NCBI RefSeq assembly: GCF_016446285.1
Contig: NZ_CP054140.1
Location: forward strand, 1 to 64,000
Reading direction: 5' to 3'
DNA: 64,000 bases
Origin: Desulfobulbus oligotrophicus
Lineage (GTDB): Bacteria; Desulfobacterota; Desulfobulbia; Desulfobulbales; Desulfobulbaceae
In this document: positions 1-9,752 of the stretch, one piece after another
Layout of the letters: each line of letters opens with the position of its first letter
How positions within the stretch are numbered: the first letter of the stretch is position 1
Translations under genes and position numbers: made by a program
Notes under the pieces: model-generated
The model's input: the letters and a program-made list of their open reading frames with translations, nothing else
Database searches by the model: none
What the model was told of the DNA's origin: nothing

Positions 1-520
1 ACTCAGCCGGTCGGTTCGGTGTGTATCCCAACAGGCGTCACGATGTCGATTCTCGTGCTATCGCACAATACCGTTGCCCTCGGGTCACAACAAAGGCCTT
101 GTCGTCTTCCTGGTTGTACGCCGGCTTCTCGATAAGGGGACTTGGTTCAAAACGGTGAAGAGACGCTATCACCGTGCAATAACGTCTTAAATACCCACAA
201 ACGTAAAGATCCGATGAAAATGACAACCAGAGACTGCGACTTGTCTGTTTCTCCAGGACCTGATATAAAGAACGTTGCTCCTCTCTTCGAGGTACGTTGC
301 AGCAGCAATCCAGCAAAAATCAGCAGAAAAAGGTATCAAGTACTCTTGACGAGGAGAATGGGCCTTCAAGGGATCTTCCCAGCGCTGATTTCCAGGCACT
401 GACTTCGAAAAAAACCGGAGGAACGACCTGCTCAAAAGACTTTCGCAGGAACACGCAGATCCTCGCCCACAACCACTCAGCCCGAATCATCATAGATAAA
501 CCAACGCAACGATATTGCTC
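1..520. other. No recognisable gene upstream of dnaE
   Basis: About 520 bases precede dnaE. Short open frames exist on both strands, but their translations are rich in Cys, Arg and Ser and resemble no family I know. I see no tRNA, hairpin terminator or convincing promoter. The stretch presumably carries the dnaE promoter and leader. Confidence 0.4.
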
Positions 521-3500
521 ATGACGACTCCTTTTACCCATCTCCATGTTCATACCCAATACTCCATGCTTGACGGTGCCATCCGCGTCTCCGATCTGAT
601 TGAAAAAACGCAACAGTTCGGTATGGATGCAGTGGCGATCACCGACCACGGTGCCATGTATGGGGCTCTGGAATTTTATGTGAAGGCCAAAAAAGCCGGC
701 ATCAAACCCCTCGTCGGCTGCGAGTTCTACCTGGCTGAGAACGGCATGCACCTCCACAACCGCAGTGGTGGTCATAACTTTCATCTGGTTGCCCTTGCCA
801 TGAATGAGACCGGGTACCGCAATCTGATGAAGCTCGCCTCGCTTGCCCAGACCAAGGGGTTTTATTATCGACCCCGTATTGATTGTCAGACCCTTTATCA
901 GCACAATGAGGGATTAATCATCCTCACCGCCTGTCTGAAAGGGGAGATTCCCTGGCGGCTGACCCACAACGATCCTGCCGGAGCCCGAAATCGGGCACTG
1001 GAGATGCAAAAGATATTCGGTGACCGTCTGTACCTCGAAATTCAGGAAAACGGTCTGCCTGAGCAAACCATTGCCAACGAGGGGCTTATGGCCCTGGCCG
1101 ATGAGCTGGGTATCAAGCTGGTGGCCACCAACGATTGCCACTACCTTACGCAGGAGGAGTCCTACGCGCACGAGGTGCTGCTCTGCATCCAAACCGGCAG
1201 AACCATTGATGATCCCAATCGATTCCGGTTTAACACCAACCAACTGTTCTTCAAATCGGGTGACGAGATGGCAGCGCAATTCGGCTACTGCCCTCAAGCC
1301 CTGAGCAACACGCTGGAAGTGGCGGAGCGGTGCGACCTCCATCTTAAGCTCGGTGAATCTCATTTCCCAATTTTTCCGGTTAAAAAAGGAGAGACTTTAG
1401 ACAGTGTTTTTGCTCAGACCTGTTGGGACGGCCTCAAAGAACGGCTTGATGACATGCATGAACTGGAGCCGGTTGGTGTTGAGACGGAAAAGATCTACCG
1501 TGAACGACTGACGCATGAGATCGATGTCATCCAGAAAATGGGATTTTCCGGTTACTTCCTCATTGTGGCTGACTTCATCAACTGGGCAAAACAACAGAAG
1601 ATTCCGGTTGGCCCGGGACGAGGATCAGGGGCCGGCAGTCTGGCTGCCTACTGTCTGCAAATCACCAATATCGACCCCATTCCGTATGGACTCCTGTTCG
1701 AGCGTTTTCTCAACATCGAGCGAATGTCCATGCCTGACTTTGACATTGATTTCTGTAAGGACCGGCGGGACGAGGTGCTCGACTATGTCCGACAACGCTA
1801 TGGTGGAGATGAACATGTGGCCCAGATTGTAGCCTATGGTTCGATGAAGGCCCGGGCTGTGCTCCGTGACGTCGGCCGGGTACTGGATATCCCCCTGCCG
1901 GTGGTCGACCGGATTGCCAAACTGGTGCCGGATGAACTGAAGATCACCTTAAAAAAAGCGATAGAAAAAGAACCGCGGTTGCGTGAAGCAATGAAAGAAG
2001 ACGGTGTTCGGGAACTCCTCACCATTTCCCGAACACTCGAAGGTCTGTCCCGACACAAATCAACACATGCTGCCGGAGTGGTCATTTCACCGCAGCCGAT
2101 GGTTGAATACCTGCCGGTCTGTATCGGCCCCAACAAGGAGATCCTGACCCAGTATGACATGAAGTACACCGAGAAAACAGGACTGATCAAGTTCGACTTT
2201 CTTGGCTTAAAAACCCTTACCGTCATTGACCGGGCACTCAAACTGATCACCTGCGACCTGAATATTGAGGTGGATCTTCACAAGATCCCGATGAACGATC
2301 CCAAAACCTATGCACTGCTCTGCCGGGGCGACAGCCTGGGAGTTTTTCAGCTGGAAAGTGACGGTATGCGCGAGTTGCTGATCAAAATGCAACCAGAGCA
2401 GTTCTCTGACCTGATCGCCCTGGTAGCCCTCTACCGCCCGGGCCCTCTTGACTCGGGAATGGTCGACACCTTTGTCGACACGAAACATGGCCGGAGGCCT
2501 GCCGACTATCCGCTCCCCCAGATCAAATCGGTGCTCCAGGAGACCTACGGTGTTATTGTCTACCAGGAACAGGTCATGAAAATCTCCAATATCCTCGCCG
2601 GTTACAGTCTGGGCGATGCCGATATCCTTCGGCGTGCCATGGGGAAAAAGATCGCGGAGGTTATGGAGAAGGAACGTGGGAAGTTTATGGCAGGAGCTGC
2701 AAAAAATAACATCCCCGAAGCAAAAGCTAAACACATCTTCGACCTGATGGCCAAATTTGCCGGTTATGGTTTCAACAAATCACATTCCGCAGCCTACGCT
2801 CTGATCGCGTACCAAACCGCCTATCTCAAAGCCCACTACCCTGCACAGTTTTTAGCTGCCCTTCTCTCCTGTGATGTGGAAAATACCGACAAGGTAGTAA
2901 AGTACATTAACGAATGTCGGCAGGAAAAGATTGAGGTTTTACCACCGGATATCAACGAATCGTTCAACGACTTCACAGTTGTCAACGATCGCATCCGATT
3001 CGGCCTGGCGGCCGTTAAAAATGTAGGCGGAGCCGCCCTTGATTCGATTTTTGCGGAACGAACTGCCGGTGGAAACTACCACTCACTGGCCGATTTCTGC
3101 AGCCGTATCGATTCTGCCAAGGTGAACCGCAAGGTCATTGAAAGCCTTATCAAGGCCGGTGCCTTTGATTCGCTCAATCCAAACCGAAAACAGTACATGG
3201 AAGTACTTGACCAATGTATTGATCGGGCCAAAGCTGTGCAACGAGACCGATTGAGCGGTCAGATGAATCTCTTTGCCATTGGGCAGTCCTCTGCACTCCC
3301 CAGCGGTGGAAATATTGAGATGGAATTACCCGTGGTGGAAGATTGGCCTCAACTGGAAAAACTTGCTTACGAAAAGGAGATGGTCGGCTTTTTTTTAACC
3401 GGTCATCCCCTGGAAGGTGTGTTGGAAGATCTGCGGCGCGTGGTCGATACCGACATCGTTGGTGTGGAAAAGTTGCGCGACGGCCAGGTCGTACGAATTG

Positions 3501-4045
3501 GTGGTCTGATGGCCGGTTATAAGGAGCATAAATCGAAAAAAGGCGAACGCATGGCCTTCACGGTCTTTGAAGACATGACTGCAAGTATTGAAGTGATTGT
3601 TTTTCCTTCGACATTCAGCCAATACAGTCAGTTTCTGACTAATGACCAGCCGCTGATCGTGCTCGGTACCGTCCAACAGGGAGAGCGTGGTGCCAAAATT
3701 GTGGCTCAGGAGATCCTGGGCCTCAACAAGACGTTGGAACAGTATACGGAAAAGGCTGTTATTACCCTGCAATCCACCAACACCTCACGGCAGCACATGC
3801 TGGAGTTAAAGGAGCTGCTCTATCAGTACCACGGCACAACACCGGTTTTGCTCACCCTCCAGTTTGCCGACCGGGGCGAGGTTGATATCCAGGTGCTCAA
3901 AGACATGAGCATCCGTCCAACCACTGACCTGTTTCACAAAATCACCCGGCTCTGCGGACGCAGATCGCTGGTTGTTCAGGTGGGGCAACCCGTACTGCAG
4001 CAGCGACGCAATGGAAACAGTCGCAACGGGTACCAAGCAGGGTGA
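521..4045 (+). CDS. dnaE: DNA polymerase III subunit alpha
   Basis: This is the catalytic alpha subunit of the replicative DNA polymerase. The N-terminal PHP domain is recognisable from 'THLHVHTQYSMLDGA' near residue 7. The polymerase active-site motif 'MPDFDIDF' lies near residue 404. The C-terminal OB-fold begins around residue 990 ('RIGGLMAGYKEHKSKKG'). At 1174 aa it has the usual length of the Gram-negative DnaE type. A TTG lies two codons upstream in frame, but the ATG at 521 fits the family N-terminus better. There is no strong Shine-Dalgarno sequence. The gene stands alone and ends at a strong hairpin shared with the convergent gene downstream. Confidence 0.97.
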   Translation: MTTPFTHLHVHTQYSMLDGAIRVSDLIEKTQQFGMDAVAITDHGAMYGALEFYVKAKKAGIKPLVGCEFYLAENGMHLHNRSGGHNFHLVALAMNETGYRNLMKLASLAQTKGFYYRPRIDCQTLYQHNEGLIILTACLKGEIPWRLTHNDPAGARNRALEMQKIFGDRLYLEIQENGLPEQTIANEGLMALADELGIKLVATNDCHYLTQEESYAHEVLLCIQTGRTIDDPNRFRFNTNQLFFKSGDEMAAQFGYCPQALSNTLEVAERCDLHLKLGESHFPIFPVKKGETLDSVFAQTCWDGLKERLDDMHELEPVGVETEKIYRERLTHEIDVIQKMGFSGYFLIVADFINWAKQQKIPVGPGRGSGAGSLAAYCLQITNIDPIPYGLLFERFLNIERMSMPDFDIDFCKDRRDEVLDYVRQRYGGDEHVAQIVAYGSMKARAVLRDVGRVLDIPLPVVDRIAKLVPDELKITLKKAIEKEPRLREAMKEDGVRELLTISRTLEGLSRHKSTHAAGVVISPQPMVEYLPVCIGPNKEILTQYDMKYTEKTGLIKFDFLGLKTLTVIDRALKLITCDLNIEVDLHKIPMNDPKTYALLCRGDSLGVFQLESDGMRELLIKMQPEQFSDLIALVALYRPGPLDSGMVDTFVDTKHGRRPADYPLPQIKSVLQETYGVIVYQEQVMKISNILAGYSLGDADILRRAMGKKIAEVMEKERGKFMAGAAKNNIPEAKAKHIFDLMAKFAGYGFNKSHSAAYALIAYQTAYLKAHYPAQFLAALLSCDVENTDKVVKYINECRQEKIEVLPPDINESFNDFTVVNDRIRFGLAAVKNVGGAALDSIFAERTAGGNYHSLADFCSRIDSAKVNRKVIESLIKAGAFDSLNPNRKQYMEVLDQCIDRAKAVQRDRLSGQMNLFAIGQSSALPSGGNIEMELPVVEDWPQLEKLAYEKEMVGFFLTGHPLEGVLEDLRRVVDTDIVGVEKLRDGQVVRIGGLMAGYKEHKSKKGERMAFTVFEDMTASIEVIVFPSTFSQYSQFLTNDQPLIVLGTVQQGERGAKIVAQEILGLNKTLEQYTEKAVITLQSTNTSRQHMLELKELLYQYHGTTPVLLTLQFADRGEVDIQVLKDMSIRPTTDLFHKITRLCGRRSLVVQVGQPVLQQRRNGNSRNGYQAG

Positions 4046-4053
4046 GCAATAAA

Positions 4054-4086
4054 AAAAGCGGCCTGTTGTTTTGACAGGCCGCTTTT
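4054..4086. terminator. Bidirectional intrinsic terminator
   Basis: A perfect 13-bp stem (4054-4066 with 4074-4086) encloses a 7-nt loop. It is A-rich on the 5' side and T-rich on the 3' side, so it can terminate in both directions. It sits between the convergent dnaE and the ABM-domain gene. Confidence 0.9.
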
Positions 4087-4138
4087 AAAATTCTGCAGAT
4101 ACTTGCCTTAATCAATAACCGCTGCCCGACACAGTTGA

Positions 4139-4426
4139 TCAGATATTTTCAAAAATCTCGTACTGTGTCGGCTCTCCGAGCAATTTGTCGATCTCTTCTT
4201 GAATGGTGACCCGCTCTTTATTCAAGGTCCAGGCCCGCCAGTCATCCAGAGACTGCCAAGTGCTGATGACCATGCTCACACCCGGTTCATCAAGCCGGGT
4301 AAACGTTTCTCCTGAAACATATCCTTTCTGGCTCAGGGTCATTACCCTCATCTTACGAAGCAGCCCTTCAAGTTCAGAAGCCTGCTTATCCGCAACCTTT
4401 CGTTTGATCAATACTTTGACAGCCAT
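4139..4426 (-). CDS. Antibiotic biosynthesis monooxygenase (ABM) domain protein
   Basis: A 95-aa protein of the ABM ferredoxin-like superfamily, which includes small monooxygenases and haem-degrading enzymes. The pattern 'MAVKVLIKRKV...GYVSGETF...VISTWQSLDDWRAW' is typical of these dimeric alpha/beta proteins. The start at 4426 is chosen because a strong Shine-Dalgarno (AAGAGGAGGA) lies just upstream; the open frame extends 15 codons further but without support. It is a single-gene unit. The substrate cannot be inferred from sequence, and the usual family name should not be read as antibiotic biosynthesis. Confidence 0.8.
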   Translation of the reverse strand: MAVKVLIKRKVADKQASELEGLLRKMRVMTLSQKGYVSGETFTRLDEPGVSMVISTWQSLDDWRAWTLNKERVTIQEEIDKLLGEPTQYEIFENI

Positions 4427-4599
4427 GTGTTCCTCCTCTTGTGTTGGTGTATGCTGAGTCGACGTACACAACCAGACAGTGAACAGATGTGTTCCGTTTT
4501 CACTATAAACACTTCAGCCGCAGAAGCAAAGAAATGTCCGATCGTTTCACCAGAAAAATAAGTGAAATCAGCAGACCTCCTCACCATAACAGATTGTAT

Positions 4600-5418
4600 T
4601 CAGGTCGGTAACTCCGCCTCCAGGAGGTGCAGCGTTACCGGATCTCCCTGGATACAACCGATACGTTCAGCTGCGCTGGCCTGATTCGCAGCTATTTCCA
4701 CATGGCCGGAACTGTTGATCAGAACAAGCAGAGAACCGGGTGCTGCATCCTGGTAGGTTCGGACAAATTGACTGATCCGGTGATCACCAATCTGCAGAAA
4801 GTCAAAGGCGCTGGGTTCAAAAACAACGTCGCCTGCCTGAATGGAAGTCTGAATGTTACCGAAATGATCAATACGCTGCACCTGACCAGACACACAACCA
4901 TCTTTTCTTACAGACTCCGGAACCAAAATCGTCCGGATCGACCCCGGTTCCACGGCCGGGCCAAACTGTTCCAGGTTCGTCGAAGCGGCCAGGACGGCGG
5001 CTACCGGAGCCATGATATCACGACCGTGAAAGGTGGCACTGACTGATGACCGGAAGAAATCCGGCCGCTCAACCCGATGGATCGTATCAATCCGGTTATC
5101 GGCAACCAGCATCGACAACACCCCATTGTCCGGTGCGACAAAAAAATGACCGTCTCCGGCGGCAACCAGGAGAGCGCGTTGCCCACCTACACCTGGATCA
5201 ACAACGATGAGGTGAATGGTACCGTCTGGAAAATAATGATAACTGGAACGAATAACACGTGCGGCAGCAGCCACATCCCAGGCAGGGATCGCGTGGGTCA
5301 AATCAACGACAGTGATGGCTGAATATCCCTTGAACAGGGCACCTTTCAGTTGTCCGACATAGGGATCCTGCAATCCGAAATCAGTGGTCAGGGTAATGAG
5401 TACCAACGCTTTCTCCAT
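4600..5418 (-). CDS. S-adenosyl-L-methionine hydrolase (adenosine-forming), DUF62 family
   Basis: The 272-aa protein belongs to the SAM hydroxide adenosyltransferase family (formerly DUF62), which splits SAM with water to adenosine and methionine. Family signatures are the N-terminal 'LTTDFGLQDPYVGQLKGAL', the central 'VDPGVGG', 'VAPDNGVLS' and 'TFHGRDIMAPVAA'. The related fluorinase and chlorinase enzymes have extra loops that I do not see. It is on the same strand as hslV-hslU, 90 bp downstream of hslU, and may be transcribed with it. The physiological role of this family is poorly defined. Confidence 0.88.
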   Translation of the reverse strand: MEKALVLITLTTDFGLQDPYVGQLKGALFKGYSAITVVDLTHAIPAWDVAAAARVIRSSYHYFPDGTIHLIVVDPGVGGQRALLVAAGDGHFFVAPDNGVLSMLVADNRIDTIHRVERPDFFRSSVSATFHGRDIMAPVAAVLAASTNLEQFGPAVEPGSIRTILVPESVRKDGCVSGQVQRIDHFGNIQTSIQAGDVVFEPSAFDFLQIGDHRISQFVRTYQDAAPGSLLVLINSSGHVEIAANQASAAERIGCIQGDPVTLHLLEAELPT

Positions 5419-5508
5419 GACACCTCATTCTGGAACTGCTCAGGATATATCCTCACCAACTCCTTTTGCCGTTGTTCTAAGGCACCAGCTCGCGATCAGC
5501 GTACCTTT

Positions 5509-6912
5509 TTAAAGAATATATCGACTGAGATCCTCATTTTCTGAAATATCAGTTAACTGCCGGCGGACATAGTCAGCGGTTACGGTGAAGTCCAGGTTGT
5601 CCCGATCCGAGGCATCAAAAGACAACTCATCCAGTACCCGCTCAATAATCGTATGCAGTCGACGGGCACCAATATCCTCAGTCCTTTGATTAACCTGCAC
5701 CGCAATACGTGCCATCTCCCGAATGGCCTCTTCCTCGAAAACCAGTCGCACATCCTCGGTGGCCAACAGCGCCGTATATTGCTTGATAAGGGCATTTCGC
5801 GGTTCATTGAGGATACGAAAAAACTCCTCTTCACCCAAGGCATGCAGATTAACCCGGATGGGGAAACGACCCTGCAGCTCCGGTACCAGATCAGATGGTT
5901 TGCAGACATGAAAGGCTCCGCTGGCAATAAAGAGGATGTGGTCCGTCTTCACTGGTCCATACTTTGTGGAAACAGTGGTGCCTTCAACGATGGGCAGCAG
6001 GTCTCGCTGTACACCTTCCCGCGACACTTCGGGTGATCCGGAACCGGTGCCGCCACGCGAAGCGATCTTATCGATTTCATCCAGAAAGATAATACCTGAC
6101 TGCTCGGTCCGCCGAATCGCTTTTTCTGCGATACTCTCGGTATCAATCAGCCGTTCCGCCTCCTCCTTTTTAAGAAGTTCCAGAGCCTCGGGAACCTTCA
6201 CCTTTTTAAGTTGTTTTTTCTTGGGAAAAAACTTGGAGAAGGCCTCCTGCAGTGAACTCTGCATATCCTCCATGCCTGAAGAGGAAAAGACCTCCACCAC
6301 CGGGGCTCCGCCGCCGGATGCCACCGACAGCTCGACCACACGATCGTTTAATTCGCCTTGCCGCAGCATCTCACGAAATCGTTCTCGAGTACTGTGACCA
6401 CTACCCCACTCCTTCTGCTGATCAGTCCCATCGCCATCATAACCAAGGGGAATGGCAGTGGCCGGAGGAGGCATATCATGTCCGGACGGCCTTGGAAGAA
6501 GGACATCAAGCAACCGTTCTTCCGCCATAACTGCAGCCTTTTCCTGCACATCCTCTTCCGCCTCTTTTGTCACCATATTCACGGCAAGCTGGGTAAGGTC
6601 ACGTATCATTGACTCAACGTCACGGCCAACGTATCCGACCTCGGTAAACTTAGATGCTTCAATCTTGAGAAACGGACTTTGAGCCAGATGGGCGAGACGA
6701 CGGGCAATCTCAGTTTTACCAACCCCGGTCGGTCCGATCATGATGATGTTTTTCGGCGCAATCTCCTCTCGCAGCGGTGGTGCCACCTGCTGTCGCCGCC
6801 AGCGGTTACGCAGGGCTATGGCCACCGAACGCTTAGCCTCGGCCTGGCCGACAATGTATCGGTCGAGTTCAGCGACCGTTTGTCTCGGGGTCAATGAGTT
6901 GATACCTTTCAT
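5509..6912 (-). CDS. hslU: ATP-dependent protease ATPase subunit HslU
   Basis: HslU (ClpY) is the AAA+ unfoldase that feeds substrates into the HslV peptidase in the cytoplasm. The Walker A motif 'GPTGVGKT' is at residues 60-67, the Walker B 'IIFLDEID' lies in the second half of the AAA domain, and an I-domain insertion lies between them. The protein ends in 'EDLSRYIL', the conserved tail that inserts into HslV and activates it. The length of 467 aa is slightly above the E. coli protein. Its ATG overlaps the hslV stop by 4 bases (6909-6912), so the two are translationally coupled. Confidence 0.97.
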   Translation of the reverse strand: MKGINSLTPRQTVAELDRYIVGQAEAKRSVAIALRNRWRRQQVAPPLREEIAPKNIIMIGPTGVGKTEIARRLAHLAQSPFLKIEASKFTEVGYVGRDVESMIRDLTQLAVNMVTKEAEEDVQEKAAVMAEERLLDVLLPRPSGHDMPPPATAIPLGYDGDGTDQQKEWGSGHSTRERFREMLRQGELNDRVVELSVASGGGAPVVEVFSSSGMEDMQSSLQEAFSKFFPKKKQLKKVKVPEALELLKKEEAERLIDTESIAEKAIRRTEQSGIIFLDEIDKIASRGGTGSGSPEVSREGVQRDLLPIVEGTTVSTKYGPVKTDHILFIASGAFHVCKPSDLVPELQGRFPIRVNLHALGEEEFFRILNEPRNALIKQYTALLATEDVRLVFEEEAIREMARIAVQVNQRTEDIGARRLHTIIERVLDELSFDASDRDNLDFTVTADYVRRQLTDISENEDLSRYIL

Positions 6913-7442
6913 ATTTTTTCAACAACAATATTGGTGTTTGTGTAAATGCAAATCGTTCCGGCAATCTCCAGAGCTGTTCGGGCAATGGCCTCCGCATCAA
7001 GGGTGGAATGCACAACCAGTGCTTTTGCTGCCGCCAGGGCATAAGGACCACCTGATCCAATGGCTAAAACACCGTCATCGGCTTCGATAACATCCCCGGT
7101 ACCGGACAGCAGCAGAGAATGTTGCGCATCAACAGCGATGAGCATGGCCTCCAGTCGGCGCAGCATCTTGTCCATACGCCAGTCCTTCGCCAGTTCAACG
7201 GCGGCCCGCATCAAATTGCCATTAAATTGCTCCAGTTTCTGCTCCAGTCGATCATAAAGGGTAAACGCATCGGCAGTGGCACCGGCAAAGCCGGTAATCA
7301 CCTGATCGTGATAGAGTCGCCTCACCTTACGCGCCTGATGCTTGATGATCGTGTTGCCGAACGACACCTGCCCGTCACCGGCGACAACGACCTGCCCTTT
7401 ATGGCGAACAGCAAGGATGGTCGTGGAACGAATTTTGTCCAT
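6909..7442 (-). CDS. hslV: ATP-dependent protease peptidase subunit HslV
   Basis: HslV (ClpQ) is the threonine peptidase of the HslUV complex. The mature N-terminus is expected at the first Thr of '[10 protein letters not shown]' (residue 7), after a six-residue leader that is removed by self-processing. '[13 protein letters not shown]' and '[15 protein letters not shown]' are conserved proteasome-type segments. The 177-aa length is normal. A GAGGGG Shine-Dalgarno lies just upstream. It is the first gene of the hslV-hslU operon, which may continue to the SAM hydrolase gene. Confidence 0.97.
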   Translation of the reverse strand: MDKIRSTTILAVRHKGQVVVAGDGQVSFGNTIIKHQARKVRRLYHDQVITGFAGATADAFTLYDRLEQKLEQFNGNLMRAAVELAKDWRMDKMLRRLEAMLIAVDAQHSLLLSGTGDVIEADDGVLAIGSGGPYALAAAKALVVHSTLDAEAIARTALEIAGTICIYTNTNIVVEKI

Positions 7443-7605
7443 ATTCCCCTCAATGGGTTGTGCTTAAAAGAGGCATGAAAAACAGCTGTTGTTCCTCTGG
7501 TTTCAATCGCAGATAAATAACGCCTTGTCTCTGCTCAACAGTCAGACATATGCCGTTGATGTATAAGCATGATGAAAAAAGACGTCAATGCCTCGCGTTG
7601 TTCCT

Positions 7606-8520
7606 CTATTCCTCCCGGGATCGCCTCGCCTGCGGATGCGCCTGATCGTAGACCCTGGCAAGATGGTCGATATTGAGATGCGTATACTTCTGAGTGGTTG
7701 ACAGGCTCACATGCCCAAGAAGCTCCTGAACTGTACGCAGATCAGCACCCATCTCCAGGAGATGGGTGGCAAAGGAATGACGAAGGGCATGCGGAGTAAC
7801 GTTAAGACCAATACCTGCCCGTATTCCGTAATCGCTCAAAAACCGTTCCACACTGCGGACACTGAGTCTGGTTCCCTGTCCGTTCAGAAACAGGGCCTGA
7901 CGTTCAGCCTTTCTCCCGCGCTGGATACGGGCAACGATCAGACTTTCTCGTTCAGGCAGGTACTGTTGCAACATTTCATGGGCAGCCCGGCCAAACGGAA
8001 TCATTCTTTCTTTATTCCCCTTACCCCGCACCCGAACCAGCTCCGCATCCCAATCAATATCTTCCAGATTGACCCCAACCAGTTCCGAAACTCGCATACC
8101 GGTGGCATAAAGCAGTTCCAGGATCGCCCGATCCCGTCGCCAATAACGATCCGTTGCCACAGGAGCCTCAAGCAGACTGAACACCTCATCAACAGTGAGA
8201 AACGACGGTATGTTTCGCCCGAGTTGCGGGCCGGCCACCCCGCTGACCGGATCAGCGGCAATCACCTTTTCACGCTGCAGAAAACGAAAGAAAGTACGTA
8301 ATGAAGACAGCTTGCGAGCAACCGAGGCGCTTGCATTACCAGTGTACAGTGAGCCGACAAAGGCCTGTACATGGGTATTGGTAATCGACTGGACATCCAG
8401 ATCTTCTCCGCAGTGCCGTTGAAATTCAAGGATATCACGCTGATAGCTTTCAGCAGTATGCCTCGAATAGCCGCGCTCCACCAGAATCCAGACCAGAAAA
8501 CGTTCGATATATGCAGTCAT
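7606..8520 (-). CDS. xerC: Tyrosine recombinase XerC/XerD type
   Basis: This 304-aa site-specific recombinase resolves chromosome dimers at dif. The N-terminal SAM-like core-binding domain is followed by the catalytic domain. The catalytic residues are visible: R143 ('ATGMRVSELV'), a Lys near 167, H244 and R247 ('HALRHSFATHLLEMGAD'), H270 ('LLGHVSLSTT') and Y279 ('TQKYTH'). The ATG at 8520 is chosen because the family starts with a short segment before 'IERFLVWILVERGYS'; an in-frame extension to 8544 is unsupported. The xerC name follows the neighbouring hslVU, an association common in other bacteria; XerD cannot be excluded. Confidence 0.88.
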   Translation of the reverse strand: MTAYIERFLVWILVERGYSRHTAESYQRDILEFQRHCGEDLDVQSITNTHVQAFVGSLYTGNASASVARKLSSLRTFFRFLQREKVIAADPVSGVAGPQLGRNIPSFLTVDEVFSLLEAPVATDRYWRRDRAILELLYATGMRVSELVGVNLEDIDWDAELVRVRGKGNKERMIPFGRAAHEMLQQYLPERESLIVARIQRGRKAERQALFLNGQGTRLSVRSVERFLSDYGIRAGIGLNVTPHALRHSFATHLLEMGADLRTVQELLGHVSLSTTQKYTHLNIDHLARVYDQAHPQARRSREE

Positions 8521-8533
8521 AACCAAAGAGATG

Positions 8534-8562
8534 TTGAAACCCACCGGGAGAATGTATAGTAT
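8534..8562 (+). promoter_or_regulatory. Possible sigma70 promoter for xseB-ispA-dxs
   Basis: TTGAAA at 8534-8539 is followed by 17 bases and TAGTAT at 8557-8562; TATAGT at 8555 is an alternative -10 with 15-base spacing. The same bases read on the minus strand give TATACT, with TTACAG 18 bases upstream, a possible divergent promoter for xerC. Assigned by eye only. Confidence 0.35.
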
Positions 8563-8630
8563 ACCCGCTTACCCGGAAGTGCTGTAATCAGCAAATAAAA
8601 TCGTGGAGTTTTGGTTGACGGAATCAACCC

Positions 8631-8879
8631 ATGGCAAAAAATTCGTTTGAAAACGCGCTCACCAGATTGGAAAAAATAACAGAAGAGCTGGAAAGCGGAG
8701 ATCTCAGTCTGGAAAAAAGTCTGGAAAAATTTACCGAAGGCATGACACTGGTCCATTTGTGTAACGGCAAACTCGAAGAGGCGAAAAGTCAGATCGAACT
8801 GCTGCTCAAAAAAGATGAGACCATTGTCAGCGTCCCTTTTACAGAGGAAGAAGGTGGAAATCCGAATCTACCTGGATGA
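8631..8879 (+). CDS. xseB: Exodeoxyribonuclease VII small subunit
   Basis: XseB is the small helical subunit of exonuclease VII, which degrades single-stranded DNA together with XseA. The 82-aa sequence shows the family pattern 'SFENALTRLEKITEELESGDLSLEKSLEKFTEGM', a pair of long helices. The XseA partner is not in this window. Its 3' end overlaps the start of ispA by about 26 bases, a coupling often seen in xseB-ispA-dxs operons. Confidence 0.95.
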   Translation: MAKNSFENALTRLEKITEELESGDLSLEKSLEKFTEGMTLVHLCNGKLEEAKSQIELLLKKDETIVSVPFTEEEGGNPNLPG

Positions 8880-9750
8880 ACAGCGACAGCTGGTTGAAGA
8901 ACGCCTGGCGCGTTACATGCTGGAGCCCATAGGTGTTTTTTCCCAACACATAGAAGCGATGCGCTACAGCCTCTTTGCCGGCGGCAAACGCATTCGTCCC
9001 ATTCTCTGCCTGGCCGGAGCAGCGGCCATTAACAGCAGTGAGAATACCCGGAACCTGGCCATGCCGGTGGCCTGTGCCTTTGAGTTTATCCACACCTACT
9101 CTCTGATTCATGACGATCTGCCGGCCATGGATGACGATGATCTTCGCCGCGGCAAGCCGACCAACCATACGGTCTTTGGTGAAGCGGCCGCCATTCTGGC
9201 CGGAGACGGCCTGCTCACCCTGGCTTTCGAATTAGTCAGCGGCCCAGCGGCCACCGGAATTGCCGACAAGAGCCGTCTTCGCCTTATCCATACAATTGCC
9301 GGGGCTGCCGGCTCCCTCGGCATGGTGGGCGGTCAATCTTTAGACATGATCCATGCCGGTGAACAGATCGGCTACGACGAGCTCCGTCATATCCATCAAA
9401 GCAAAACCGGGGCACTGATCACAGCCTCTGTGGTCTGCGGCGGTATCGTTGCCGGTGCCGATGAAAAACAGGAGAGAGCCCTGAAAGCCTACGGTGACAA
9501 CATAGGTCTTGCCTTCCAAATCGTCGATGATCTGCTCGATATCATGGCGACCACTGCTGAACTTGGTAAATCCGCCGGCAGTGATATCAAATCGGACAAG
9601 GTCACCTATCCATCCCTGTTCGGTGTTGAAACCTCGCATACCATGGCTAAGGAGGCGGTTCAGGAGGCGGTTGCCGCCCTGGCCCCCTTTGACCGGCAGG
9701 CTGACCCGCTGAGAGCTCTGGCTCATTACATCGTTGATCGTAAAAAATAA
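8854..9750 (+). CDS. ispA: Polyprenyl (farnesyl/geranylgeranyl) diphosphate synthase
   Basis: This is a trans-isoprenyl diphosphate synthase that condenses IPP with allylic diphosphates. The first Asp-rich motif is 'IHDDLPAMDDDDLRRGK' and the second is 'QIVDDLLDI'. 'GGKRIRPILC' is the conserved N-terminal binding motif. I chose the GTG at 8854, giving 298 aa, because GAGGAAGAAG lies just upstream and the family N-terminus begins close to 'EIRIYLDEQ'; an ATG at 8815 in the same frame would overlap xseB more deeply. It lies between xseB and dxs in one operon. Chain length (C15 or C20) cannot be fixed from the sequence alone. Confidence 0.93.
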   Translation: MEIRIYLDEQRQLVEERLARYMLEPIGVFSQHIEAMRYSLFAGGKRIRPILCLAGAAAINSSENTRNLAMPVACAFEFIHTYSLIHDDLPAMDDDDLRRGKPTNHTVFGEAAAILAGDGLLTLAFELVSGPAATGIADKSRLRLIHTIAGAAGSLGMVGGQSLDMIHAGEQIGYDELRHIHQSKTGALITASVVCGGIVAGADEKQERALKAYGDNIGLAFQIVDDLLDIMATTAELGKSAGSDIKSDKVTYPSLFGVETSHTMAKEAVQEAVAALAPFDRQADPLRALAHYIVDRKK

Positions 9751-9752
9751 GT

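Noticed and set aside
142-402. Short plus-strand ORFs before dnaE
   Set aside because: No similarity, no ribosome binding site, overlapping frames on both strands.
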